Assembly (NCBI RefSeq): GCF_000820725.1
Contig: NZ_CCXH01000090.1
Span: 1-43,105 of the forward strand
Source: Actinomyces polynesiensis
GTDB taxonomy: Bacteria > Actinomycetota > Actinomycetes > Actinomycetales > Actinomycetaceae
DNA length: 43,105 bases
Direction of reading: 5' to 3'
The notes below the pieces were generated by a model that worked only from the letters and a program-made list of their open reading frames with translations, searched no databases and was not told the origin of the DNA. This document shows, in pieces, positions 10,401 through 16,897 of this stretch; positions within the stretch are counted from its first letter, which is position 1, and every line of letters starts with the position of its first letter. The translations under genes were made by a program, and so were the position numbers.

Positions 10401-10532
10401 GGGGTTCTCCGCCGGGGCCGCCAGACCCGCCGTCGGAGCAAGTGTCAGCCCGAGGATGCCTGTGAGAGCCAGCGCCGTGAGCCGCGGCGTTCGCGCACGG
10501 GCCCCTCGCCGTCTCGGGGATTGGTGTGCCAT
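4428..10532 (-). CDS. Giant cell-wall-anchored GH92 alpha-mannosidase with two discoidin-like and several Ig/PKD-like domains
   Basis: GH92 enzymes are calcium-dependent inverting exo-alpha-mannosidases acting on N-glycans and yeast mannan. At 2034 residues this is far longer than the ~750-residue core. Domains in order: signal peptide (1 to about 45), F5/8 type C-like module (~90-227), beta-sandwich module (~230-390), GH92 core (~396-1138) with the acidic motif GDEDNGEMSAW near 1037-1048, a second F5/8 C-like module (~1150-1287), PKD-like repeat (~1294-1390), a 200-residue beta-rich module, second PKD-like repeat (~1594-1687) and three Ig-like repeats (~1689-1970). The C-terminus has LAITG (1991-1995), a hydrophobic span and RRRR, i.e. 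a class E-type LAxTG sortase signal. The start MAHQSPRRRG has GAAGGAGA upstream. It is divergent from a LacI regulator. Confidence 0.93.
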   Translation of the reverse strand: MAHQSPRRRGARARTPRLTALALTGILGLTLAPTAGLAAPAENPQPGFSSSFEASDPRPTPSTPYGDELSNITGQAFRDGSLLPLVAQVTASNENPPSEIADSLKDAQPSTKWLTRESTGWVVYRLSEAAPITSYTLTSANDAPERDPKDFTLEGSNDGSKWEVLDTRSAQVWKTDKDNRLVTKEYSLASRTAAYSQYRLRITANNGASLLQVADWELLDSQRPTTSSPMSTVIDKGPTASETAKTGVGFTGLAALHYQGRQITAGEAKATNQLFSTDVKVTQGMQLSYKVFPVLDSDVTYSATHVAIDLVMDDGQRLSTSDATDAYGFAANAAAQGEADILWPDQWNSVTVDLSAFAGRTVKEILLQYSNPDAAAGTAFTGWVDDVTLDQAPERDTSDGLVSYVDTRRGTNSTGGYSRGNNLPATAWPNGFNFITPMTNADNYGTVYHYQRTNNSENKPGLNGIGFSHQPSIWMGDRNQLAVMPAAGDQPTSNLNDRRLTFSHDNEVARPDIYSVDFDNGIRTEVTPTDHGAVYRFTFTGDKGSVLVDQLVDSSKLSVSADGTVSGWVDGGSGWPGRTRMFIHGVFDTTPTAAGNTPKGDRSTARYAAFDTSSDKTVELRIASSFISADQAKKNYDLELNGLSFEKAHDAATAAWNDRLGVITDVQGASDSQLVTLYSSLYRLNLYPNSQFENVGTAASPSYEYASPVAATSGSATDTTTNAQVKSGKIYVNNGFWDTYRTAWPAISMLYPDLSEELVDGFVQQYRDSGWIARWSSPGYADLMTGTSSDVAFAEAYADGTLSNKTALEAYDAAVKNATALPASNAVGRKGLDTSIFLGFTPETTHQSASWGLEGFINDFGIAEMAKKLAADPETPADRVDQLKDEAEYFEARSKHYVEMYNPEAGVFTARNADGTWPDGADFDKKAWGGAFTEASGWTFAFHAPFDVDGLAALYGGRQGLVDELHQFLTTQERAAYSGIHEAREARDVRLGMLGMSNQVAHHIPYVLAEAGDPSGAQELIRNITQRLFAGSDIGQGYPGDEDNGEMSAWFIYSALGFYPLEVGSGNYTIGSPLFDSAKVHMGGKTLTITAPGASEGKVYVAGVRANGKEITDTTFDGALVRSGGTLEFTMSDTPSTWGAKDMTEELEVPQTLVDATKSGYGTFVAEDGTGVSKLVDDNMTSSVVFGSDSASLTWKSASGPVAVHQYTLTSTKDSGATAPSSWTLQGSLDGENWTTLDEREGQTFPFGTQTRPFSVGGDPAAYTSFRLVVHSAAGTRVGLAEVELFAHAADASGLSVTSSGQQEVAVGQEFSGTLATVVGAGTSASDYTVLVSHGDGTEPTAGRLTANGLGGWAVSAPHTFAKAGTYTVTVSVTDGSGGAASATTDVVVSRDSTLQGSFNNTCIADASHGASCDGQGSGYKRDDLATSGFRQGETLPVTGTDLTFDLPAVEPGQPDNVTGEGQTIALDLGTGATKISVIGTATESGKDLTGTLTFSDGTTQTIPLRFGDWVGAAKNPVHGNVVVGVSNGRLIGTTPESSIKVSAVFATTPVALDKDESGAPKTVVSLTLPQEEGSLVAKGRIHVFAIASDGDRTQDHSLVVTPADDVTTTVGTEFSGTLASVEGGRTGADLTATVNWGDGTAVADSDVDDNTVAGSHTYAKAGTYKVTVTVDDGVTSASAQVGVTVDEQDVVYAPTLSVSGDAVLPGAGVQVVGEGFAPGESVTVTFGGDTTSVEADVAGGFTTEVTVPEDATPGVHAISAVGEVSQVEATASVTVGAPVPGPAATTLDLKAPDGQILVDQSFGLTATVSPAEAAGTVRFLEGDVQIGEATVSGGVAVADVRLATSGDHEIHAVFVPDAPDSFSGSTSDSVTITVGSAPVGEAGLVLSHSSRAPGEVLGITGRGFTAGEKVVLTLESDPITLTTVTTDDNGGFSVTVTVPATATAGDHTVVGVGQDSGLRASAPLSVTEQGAPSEPGNGSEPGNPGHGGGLAITGAWGLGLVSLAAAVLLAAGVGMKVTRRRRAGVEGAAHGEE

Positions 10533-10590
10533 GGATGGGGTCTCCTTCGTCTCCACTGGATGACTGTCCTGAGGGATTCGGTCCTGCGCC

Positions 10591-10612
10591 GTCCTTCCAC
10601 CGGTGGGAGGAC
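10591..10612. promoter_or_regulatory. Candidate LacI-family operator proximal to the GH92 gene
   Basis: A 22-bp near-perfect palindrome, mismatched at one symmetrical pair, centred on CCACCGGTGG. It lies about 60 bp upstream of the GH92 start codon in the 202-bp divergent region. The central CG is typical of LacI-family operators. It shares the ACCGGT core with the second site at 10702-10721. Assignment to the neighbouring LacI protein is inferred. Confidence 0.5.
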
Positions 10613-10701
10613 TGCACCCCTGGCTCTGCAGGAGGGACCACATGTGTGTTGACATCGCTGTCACAGCACCTCGACAGATTAGCACCTGTCCCAAACCCGG
10701 T

Positions 10702-10721
10702 GGTGCCAACCGGTCGATACC
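10702..10721. promoter_or_regulatory. Candidate LacI-family operator proximal to the regulator gene
   Basis: Imperfect 20-bp palindrome of form GGT-nnC-n-ACCGGT-n-Gnn-ACC, ending 13 bp before the lacI-type ATG. Both this site and the one at 10591-10612 are centred on ACCGGT, so they could bind one protein that controls both divergent genes. A separate small inverted repeat GCTGT-C-ACAGC lies between them in the 10656-10666 area. Confidence 0.4.
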
Positions 10722-10734
10722 CGAGAATGTGTCC

Positions 10735-11772
10735 ATGGCAGAAGACGATCGGCCCGGTTCTCCCGCTCCCCGCCGCCCCACACTCGCCCAGGTGGCGGCC
10801 GCCGCGGGGGTGAGCCTCAAGACGGCCTCGCGCGTCCTCGCCGGTGAGCCCCATGTCCGCGAGGAGACCCGACGACGCGTCCTCGCCCATGCCCAGCAGC
10901 TCGGCTACCAGCGCAACTCCGCTGCCAGCCTCCTCGCGGCGGGACGGTCCGTCGACTACATCGGCGTCATCACGGGAGACCTCACCAATCCCTTCTACGC
11001 GGGACTCGCCCAGGGGATCGAGGACGGCGCCCGGGACCACGGCCTCCACGTGAGCATCGCGAGTTCCGCGGAGTCCCCGGAGGCCGAGTGGTCACTCGCA
11101 CAAGGCCTCGCCTCCCAACGCTGCCAGGCGATCATCGTCGTCTCGGCGATGGAGGACCACGCCTGCTACCAGAGCATCCGGCAGGGGGGAACGCCCGTCG
11201 TGTTCGTCGACCGCCGCGCACGTGGGCTCGACGCCGACTCCGTCGTCCTGGACAACGTCACCGGTGGGAGACTCGCAGCGGAGCACCTCCTGGGCGCGGG
11301 GCACCGCAGGATCGCCTATGTCGGGGACTTCGAGTGGTTGCCCACCCAACGGGACAGGATCCGGGGCTTCGGCGCCGCGATGGAGCGCTCCGGGGTGGAG
11401 CAGTGGAGGTCCCTCGTGTGCTCCGACGCCCACGACGCCACCTCCGCGCGGAAGGTGGCGGCCGAGCTCCTCGACGGCCCGCACCCGCCCACGGCACTGG
11501 TGGCGGGCAACAACCGTTCCGCCCTCGGTCTCCTCCAGGAGCTCTCCTCGCGCCACCCGCGGTGCGGTGGACCCGCCCTGGTCGGGTTCGACGACGTCGA
11601 GTGGGCCGAAGTGGTCGGACTGACCGTCATCGCCCACGACCCCGTGGAGATGGGTCGGCGCGCCGCACGGCTCGCCATCGACCGCCTGGGTGCGCGGGAG
11701 CGGGAGGCCGAGACGGTCGTCCTCCCCGTCAGCCTGGTGGTACGTGGCTCAGGTGAACGCCCCGCGGGGTGA
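10735..11772 (+). CDS. LacI-family transcriptional regulator of the GH92 mannosidase gene
   Basis: A 345-residue repressor with an N-terminal LacI helix-turn-helix (TLAQVAAAAGVSLKTASRVL, about residues 15-34) and hinge helix region (NSAASLLAAGRS). A periplasmic-binding-protein-like sensor domain follows (DYIGVITGDLTNPFYAGLAQ near residues 80-100, VDRRARGLDADSV, AGNNRSALGLL, LVGFDDVEWAE). The ATG start is chosen because it gives the usual family N-terminus; upstream in-frame codons reach into the operator region. It is divergent from the GH92 gene, so mannose or a mannosyl oligosaccharide is the likely effector, by context. Confidence 0.9.
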   Translation: MAEDDRPGSPAPRRPTLAQVAAAAGVSLKTASRVLAGEPHVREETRRRVLAHAQQLGYQRNSAASLLAAGRSVDYIGVITGDLTNPFYAGLAQGIEDGARDHGLHVSIASSAESPEAEWSLAQGLASQRCQAIIVVSAMEDHACYQSIRQGGTPVVFVDRRARGLDADSVVLDNVTGGRLAAEHLLGAGHRRIAYVGDFEWLPTQRDRIRGFGAAMERSGVEQWRSLVCSDAHDATSARKVAAELLDGPHPPTALVAGNNRSALGLLQELSSRHPRCGGPALVGFDDVEWAEVVGLTVIAHDPVEMGRRAARLAIDRLGAREREAETVVLPVSLVVRGSGERPAG

Positions 11773-11783
11773 GAACGACCCGC

Positions 11784-12707
11784 TCAGTCCCCCTCACCCT
11801 CCCAGGCGGCGCGCAGCGCGGCCAGGTCGAACTTGTGCATCGGCAGGAATGCCTCTGTGAGGCGAGCGAGCTGTTCGGGAGTCCCCGTCGCCGTCATCAC
11901 CGCCATCTCCGCTGGCGCGATTTGCCAGGACACCCCGAAGCGATCCTTCAACCATCCGCACTGCTCGGCTTCGGGGACCGCGGAGAGTGCCTCCCACAGT
12001 CTGTCGATCTCGGCCTGGTCCTCGCACTCGACCAGCAGGGAGACGCCCTCGTCGAAGGAGAACGAGTGGTCGAGGGCGCTGTCGGCCGCGGCGAACCACT
12101 GCCCGGCCAGGGTGAAGTCGCCGAACATCAGGGTGCCCTCGGCGTCAGGCTCCATTCCGGCGGGGTAGGGCGCAGTCAGGCCCTCGTGGGAGTCCTCGAA
12201 GACCGACATCCAGAAGTCACGGGCCTCGATCGCCTGGCCGGCCCGTTCCCGCGTGAACAGCAGGGAGGGGACGATGACCGGTCGTGGGTCGCCGTCCGGG
12301 TCGGTGAGGATGAGCTGCCAGGAGACCCCGAAACGGTCCTGGACCCACCCGTAGTGGGAGGAGAACGGGTACTCCCCCAGCTCCATGAGCGCCTCACCGC
12401 CCTCGGAGAGGACCTCCCAGAGTTCGTCGAGGTGCTCGCGCGCCTGCGGGTCTCGCGAGGGGTCGAAGTTGACGAAGAAGGAGATCGAGGGATTCGGGTG
12501 GAAGTACGGACCGCCGTCGATGGCCATGAACCGGTGGCCGGCCAGGGTGAACGCGAGGCTCAGCGCGTCCCCGGAGGGAGTGCCGGGCAGGACGACGGAC
12601 GAGTCGACGCGCGACTCCCCCAGCTGGGCGAAGGCCCGGACGTAGGTGTCCACGGCCTCACCGGCCCGGTGGTCGAACCAGAGGTGGGGGACGATCTCCT
12701 GGACCAT
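11784..12707 (-). CDS. Two-domain VOC/PhnB-like protein (3-demethylubiquinone-9 3-methyltransferase-type fold)
   Basis: A 307-residue protein made of two copies of the PhnB/3-dmu-9_3-mt type vicinal-oxygen-chelate unit. Copy 1 starts EIVPHLWFDHRAGEAVDTYV and ends WVQDRFGVSWQLI. Copy 2 starts VPSLLFTRERAGQAIEARDF and ends WLKDRFGVSWQIAP. The repeated RFGVSWQ motif at the end of each copy is the clearest sign of internal duplication. Members have no settled reaction; they are not real ubiquinone methyltransferases. Only 11 bp separate its stop from that of the convergent LacI gene, so the two transcripts may overlap. It is not obviously part of the mannoside operon, as a 129-bp gap with a hairpin lies upstream. 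Confidence 0.85.
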   Translation of the reverse strand: MVQEIVPHLWFDHRAGEAVDTYVRAFAQLGESRVDSSVVLPGTPSGDALSLAFTLAGHRFMAIDGGPYFHPNPSISFFVNFDPSRDPQAREHLDELWEVLSEGGEALMELGEYPFSSHYGWVQDRFGVSWQLILTDPDGDPRPVIVPSLLFTRERAGQAIEARDFWMSVFEDSHEGLTAPYPAGMEPDAEGTLMFGDFTLAGQWFAAADSALDHSFSFDEGVSLLVECEDQAEIDRLWEALSAVPEAEQCGWLKDRFGVSWQIAPAEMAVMTATGTPEQLARLTEAFLPMHKFDLAALRAAWEGEGD

Positions 12708-12777
12708 GGCGGACTCCCGGTGCGACGGAGGGACAGGGCCCCGGACATGTGCCGGGGATCACAACCCTAGTCCGGGG

Positions 12778-12794
12778 TCGCGCCCTCGGCGCGA
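12778..12794 (-). terminator. Hairpin after the mannoside operon
   Basis: Perfect 7-bp stem with 3-nt loop (TCGCGCC-CTC-GGCGCGA), about 43 nt past the stop codon of the PHP-domain gene, the last gene of the operon. There is no T-run, so this is a candidate terminator only. The flank at 12791-12819 is a short run of GGAGGTGGC-like repeats. Confidence 0.4.
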
Positions 12795-12836
12795 GGTGGC
12801 GGAGGTGGCGGAGGCGGCGCCCGCCCCCGGTGGGGG

Positions 12837-14096
12837 TCACGAGCACACGGCCAGGACCGTCCTGCTCGCGTCCTCGAGCCTGTAGGGCCCGTCCTCCTCG
12901 GGTGCGGTCACGAGCTCGTCACGGGAGCGCACCATCCGGCGGCGGCCGTCGAGCGAGACCAGTACCGTCCCCTCCGCGTCGATGGGGCGCAACCGGGCCC
13001 CCTCCCGGATGAGGACCGGGACCCCCGCATGGACGGGCCGCCCCACCCCGCCCTCGAGGATGCCGCTGGTGGTGACCGTCGTGCGTCCCTCCCGCATCCC
13101 CTCGAGGATGGCTTCCTCCGAGCACTCCTCGGCTGCCACCCACGTGGTCGGCAGGCCCGGACGCACGGGCGTCGAGCGGTTGTGGAAGTCGCCTCCCCCC
13201 AGCACCACGACGTCCCTCTCCCACCGCAGCATCCAGGCGATCACGGAACGGCCGTGCGGCTCCTGGTACCACGTGCTGTGGCACAGCTCCACGCCCCGGG
13301 GCACACGGTCCAACTCGTGGATCCAGGAGCAGTCACCGGAGACCGGGTGGTTGACGGAGAGGATCCCACCCCGACCGGCCACGTCCTCCACCCACTCGCG
13401 CGCCGGTCTGCGGAAGTCGATGAACCCGATGCGTCCGAAGGCGTTGGCGTGGCCCATGTGCGTCGTGACCTCCTGGCCGGCGACGAGTGTGATTCCCTGG
13501 CGCTCCCCCACGGCGGCGAGGTGTGCGTGGTGACTGGTGGTGTTGTGGTCCGTCACGCACAGGAAGTCGAGTCCCGAACGCACACCCTCGTTGGCGAGCT
13601 CCCAGAGGCTCAGCGCCCCGTCGGAGTGGAGCGAGTGGCTGTGCGTGTCGCCCGCGTACCACCGCATGCCCGCAGGTGCGGGCAGGTCCCGGTCGCTCCC
13701 GCGGCGCTCCCTGGGAACCGGGTCCTCGACCGGGCCGTGGTCGGGTCGGTCGACCGCAGGGCTGACCACGCGCACCTTCAGGTCGACCCCCGCGGCCGGG
13801 ACGGTGTGCACGCCGAGGACCACCCACCACCGCCCCGCGTGGACACCCCCGGGGAGGTAACCGGGGGTCGCGTCCTCCTGCGACACCACGAAGGAGCGAC
13901 GCGCGCCTCCCGACCAGCCCCTCCAGCCGTCGGGGCCCTCGCACCCCAGGTCGATGCACGCGCCCTCGACGTCGTCGACCTCGAGGAACACCTCGAAGGA
14001 GGTGTCCCCCTCACGGAGGTCGAAGGGAACGCGCGGATAGCGGTCCGTCGCCTGGGTGGACAGGTCGACGTGCATCTCGGTGACGGTCTGCGTCAT
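12837..14096 (-). CDS. PHP-domain metallohydrolase, CehA/McbA-like
   Basis: PHP enzymes are multinuclear metal phosphoesterases or esterases. The first 145 residues form a beta-sandwich-like region with no recognised family. The PHP domain then shows all its metal motifs: GDTHSHSLHSDG (149-160), VTDHN (181-185), GQEVTTHMGH (208-216), VNHP (248-251) and GGGDFHN (300-306). At 419 residues it fits the CehA/McbA-like group. The start ATG overlaps the GH38 stop codon (ATGA), so it is translationally coupled and belongs to the mannoside operon. No signal peptide is seen, so it acts in the cytoplasm. A role in removing an ester or phosphodiester substituent from imported mannosides is an inference. 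Confidence 0.82.
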   Translation of the reverse strand: MTQTVTEMHVDLSTQATDRYPRVPFDLREGDTSFEVFLEVDDVEGACIDLGCEGPDGWRGWSGGARRSFVVSQEDATPGYLPGGVHAGRWWVVLGVHTVPAAGVDLKVRVVSPAVDRPDHGPVEDPVPRERRGSDRDLPAPAGMRWYAGDTHSHSLHSDGALSLWELANEGVRSGLDFLCVTDHNTTSHHAHLAAVGERQGITLVAGQEVTTHMGHANAFGRIGFIDFRRPAREWVEDVAGRGGILSVNHPVSGDCSWIHELDRVPRGVELCHSTWYQEPHGRSVIAWMLRWERDVVVLGGGDFHNRSTPVRPGLPTTWVAAEECSEEAILEGMREGRTTVTTSGILEGGVGRPVHAGVPVLIREGARLRPIDAEGTVLVSLDGRRRMVRSRDELVTAPEEDGPYRLEDASRTVLAVCS

Positions 14097-16897
14097 GATT
14101 CCTCCTCTGGTCCTGCCCGTGTGATGTCAGGTGCCACCAGCGCGTCCCCGGAGCGGAGCGTCACGACCGCCCCGGCGGGCACGGGGTGGTCCCAGAGATC
14201 GACCGGGCCGGTGGCACCCAGTCCCTCCATGTCCGTGGGCGACCACGACCCCACTGCCCTGACGCGCATCGGTTCCGGCTCGCGACCGTAGTTCACGAGA
14301 CGGGCCTCCAGACCTGTCTCCCCCACCCGTCGAAGGGACTCCAGGGCGACGCGGCCCTCCGTGACCAGTGGACCGGAGGACTGCCCGGGACCCGCTGCCC
14401 CAGCGGACGCCGCACTGCCCGCGACCGTGACGGGGTCGAACCGGAAGACGTCGGAGTGCTCCACGACACCGGGTCCCGACCCGTCACCGGCGGAGAGGTC
14501 GAGGGCGAAGGAGGCGCGCACGTGGACCCCCACGTACTGGGCCCCCGGGACGGCCAGCTCGGACCCCGCCGGCTCGTCGCGCAGGGGATGGACGTTGACG
14601 CTCATGAGCCCCACGGCCCTCAGCACCGTCAGCGCGATGTCGGTCGTGCCCCCACCGGGGCGGTCGACGAGCTCGTACTCCGTGAGCTTGTCGAGGAGGA
14701 CGCCGGCCGACCCGGCCCGGACGAATCGTGTGGCGGGGAAGGTGGGGAGGGGGAACTCCCCCCACCCGCCCTCGGCACCGCGTCCACGGGTGGTCACCCC
14801 GAACTGTCCTGCCGAGGAGGACTCGGCCACCGCCGCCACTCCTGTCGGCACGAGCACCCGCAGCCGGTGGTCGCGCACGGTGTTGACGAGCTCCACCTCC
14901 ACGCGCAGGAACGGTTCGCCGACGCGGAGCTCGAGGTGCGTGTCCACCTCCTGTTCCACCGTCTCGGAGGAACGCCGTGAGCGATCGGACGGGTCCAGCC
15001 CACGGGGCAGCCGGTAGCGCCTGCGGACGCGGATCCGTCCCCGCAGCGGGCCGGACTCCACGATGTCGACGTCGACGGACACCGGTTCCCGGACGGTTCC
15101 GCCCCCCAGGGGACCGAAGTTGTAGGAGTCCCCCCGGTCCCCCTCGTCGACGAGGCCCAGGGCATCGGTGATGCGCCTGCCGCTGACCGGGTCCTCCACC
15201 TCAACGAGACCTGTCGGCCGGACACGGACCGTGACGAGGGAGTTGCCAATCGAGGCGGACGCCCCGTCGACCTCGACCGGTGCTCCCCCCGGCCTGGAAT
15301 GGCCGGGGACCAGGGGCACCACGGAGTTCCCGGGCACGTCGGCGCCCACCAGCACCCGGCTCCGGGGCGGGGTGACCGTGAGGACGTGCCACAGGTGGTC
15401 CTCGGTCGTCCCCGCCACTCGCCGGGAGAGCTCGTCGGAGAACTCCGCGAGGTCGAAGTCCCCGGCGGCGGACTCCGCGACCTCGAAGACGAGCTCGCGA
15501 CCCTCCCAGCTCCACCCCCTGATCTGTCCCCCGAACAGCTCCTGGCCGTGGATGCGCCGCAGCAGCCTGGGGAGGTCCCGCGAGGTCATCGACTCGTCAC
15601 CGATGACGGTGTCGAGTTCCTCCAGGAGTTGCGTGTCCGCGGGCAGGTCGTCCACGGTCCGCTCGACGACGACCTCGGTCAGGACGGTGCGCCCCCAGCC
15701 GGACTGGTTGAAGACGGCGACGGAGCCACGGGGTGCACACGCGGCGAGCCGGGGGAGACAGGTGTCGATGGCACCCCGGGCGGTGTGGGTCGCCACATGG
15801 AGCCTGGACTCGACCTCCTCGGCGGTCTCGTCCACACCGCACCCCGTGACGGAGTCGTGGGCGGTGGACTCGACGACCATCCTCCACCCCCTGCGGAAGA
15901 GGGCCGACCGTGACGGGCCCCCCGCCCACGCGTCGAGTCGTTCCGCCGTGGTGAGGGCCCGTTCCGCGGCAGCCATCGCGGCCTTGATGTTCGTCCGGAC
16001 GGAGAAGACCCCGGGGAGGATGTTGCCGCGGGCGTGGGAGCGCAGCTCACCGCGCACGAGGGGCAGTGCCCCGAGGGCCTCCGGGGTGTGGTCCCTGGAG
16101 TCGATGACCTCCCCGACCGTCGCGATGCGCAGGGCGAGCCCGGGCGAGACCTCGTGGACGCCCTCGACCACCTCGACGAGGTCCTGCCGAGGCAGCATGT
16201 GGTCGGTGCCGAACATGCCCGCGGCGGGCTCCCCCCGGAACCAGGCGGCATTGGTGCGCAGGTACTCGCCGATGAGTTCCGGTGCCCTGTCCAGGGGGTC
16301 GAAGAGCTTCAGCGCGCTCCCGTAGCCGTCCCACAGGTACTCGACCCTGACGCGTTCCCCGTCGAGTGCCTCCCACTCGAAGGCGTGCTCGCGCACGGAG
16401 TCGGGGACACCCCGCCACAGCGCGGCGTCCGCGATCCCGAACCCGCGCAGGATCTGCGGCATCTGTGCTGCGTGCCCGAACATGTCCGGCAGGTATCCCA
16501 CGCGCATCTCGGTGCCCACCCGCCGGGCGGCCTCGATCCCGAGCTCGAGGTTGCGCACGATGGTCTCCCCGTCGCAGCAGAACTCGTCGAGGAGGATCAG
16601 GAAGGGACCCACCGCCAACTGGCCGCGTTCCACCGCCGAACGCAGCCGACCGGCCGCCTCGGGGCGGATCTCCAGGTAGTCCTCGAAGGCCGCGCTCTGT
16701 CCGTCCAGGGTGAACCGGTAGTCGGGTTCGGACTCCAGGAGGTCCAGGAGCGCATCCACCATGACCACCAGGCGTGCCCGGAAGACGTCATGGGGTTCGT
16801 ACCACTCCCGGTCCCAGTGGGTGTGGGGGACGAGCCACATCGCCGGGGGGGCCGCCGCGCCCGGAGCGGACGACCCGGGCTCGGAGGCACCGTTCAC
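14093..16897 (-). CDS. GH38 alpha-mannosidase (cytoplasmic)
   Basis: GH38 enzymes are zinc-dependent retaining alpha-mannosidases. The metal and active-site motifs are present: VPHTHWDREWY (residues 23-33) and GYLPDMFGHAAQMPQIL with the likely nucleophile D138, followed by a GTDHMLP block. At 934 residues it has the usual bacterial length, with the helical middle and beta-sandwich C-terminal domains. There is no signal peptide. The GTG start at 16897 overlaps the ABC ATPase stop (GTGA). The next in-frame candidate, ATG at 16840, begins right at MWLVPHTHW and would leave almost no N-terminus. Its co-expression with an importer implies it cuts short alpha-mannosides inside the cell, complementing the surface GH92. 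Confidence 0.93.
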   Translation of the reverse strand: MNGASEPGSSAPGAAAPPAMWLVPHTHWDREWYEPHDVFRARLVVMVDALLDLLESEPDYRFTLDGQSAAFEDYLEIRPEAAGRLRSAVERGQLAVGPFLILLDEFCCDGETIVRNLELGIEAARRVGTEMRVGYLPDMFGHAAQMPQILRGFGIADAALWRGVPDSVREHAFEWEALDGERVRVEYLWDGYGSALKLFDPLDRAPELIGEYLRTNAAWFRGEPAAGMFGTDHMLPRQDLVEVVEGVHEVSPGLALRIATVGEVIDSRDHTPEALGALPLVRGELRSHARGNILPGVFSVRTNIKAAMAAAERALTTAERLDAWAGGPSRSALFRRGWRMVVESTAHDSVTGCGVDETAEEVESRLHVATHTARGAIDTCLPRLAACAPRGSVAVFNQSGWGRTVLTEVVVERTVDDLPADTQLLEELDTVIGDESMTSRDLPRLLRRIHGQELFGGQIRGWSWEGRELVFEVAESAAGDFDLAEFSDELSRRVAGTTEDHLWHVLTVTPPRSRVLVGADVPGNSVVPLVPGHSRPGGAPVEVDGASASIGNSLVTVRVRPTGLVEVEDPVSGRRITDALGLVDEGDRGDSYNFGPLGGGTVREPVSVDVDIVESGPLRGRIRVRRRYRLPRGLDPSDRSRRSSETVEQEVDTHLELRVGEPFLRVEVELVNTVRDHRLRVLVPTGVAAVAESSSAGQFGVTTRGRGAEGGWGEFPLPTFPATRFVRAGSAGVLLDKLTEYELVDRPGGGTTDIALTVLRAVGLMSVNVHPLRDEPAGSELAVPGAQYVGVHVRASFALDLSAGDGSGPGVVEHSDVFRFDPVTVAGSAASAGAAGPGQSSGPLVTEGRVALESLRRVGETGLEARLVNYGREPEPMRVRAVGSWSPTDMEGLGATGPVDLWDHPVPAGAVVTLRSGDALVAPDITRAGPEEES

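Noticed and set aside
6918-10652. A 1244-codon open frame on the plus strand, antisense to the GH92 gene
   Set aside because: Its translation is Arg/Gly/Val-rich with no domain motifs. It mirrors the codon bias of the GH92 gene on the other strand, a usual artefact in very GC-rich DNA.
10533-10820. N-terminal extension of the GH92 frame by 96 codons
   Set aside because: It would overlap the divergent LacI gene and put a long tail ahead of a clear signal peptide that has its own ribosome site.
11784-12707. Ubiquinone-biosynthesis methyltransferase reading of the VOC-like gene
   Set aside because: The family name is historical; there is no SAM-binding motif and the protein is a duplicated VOC-type fold.
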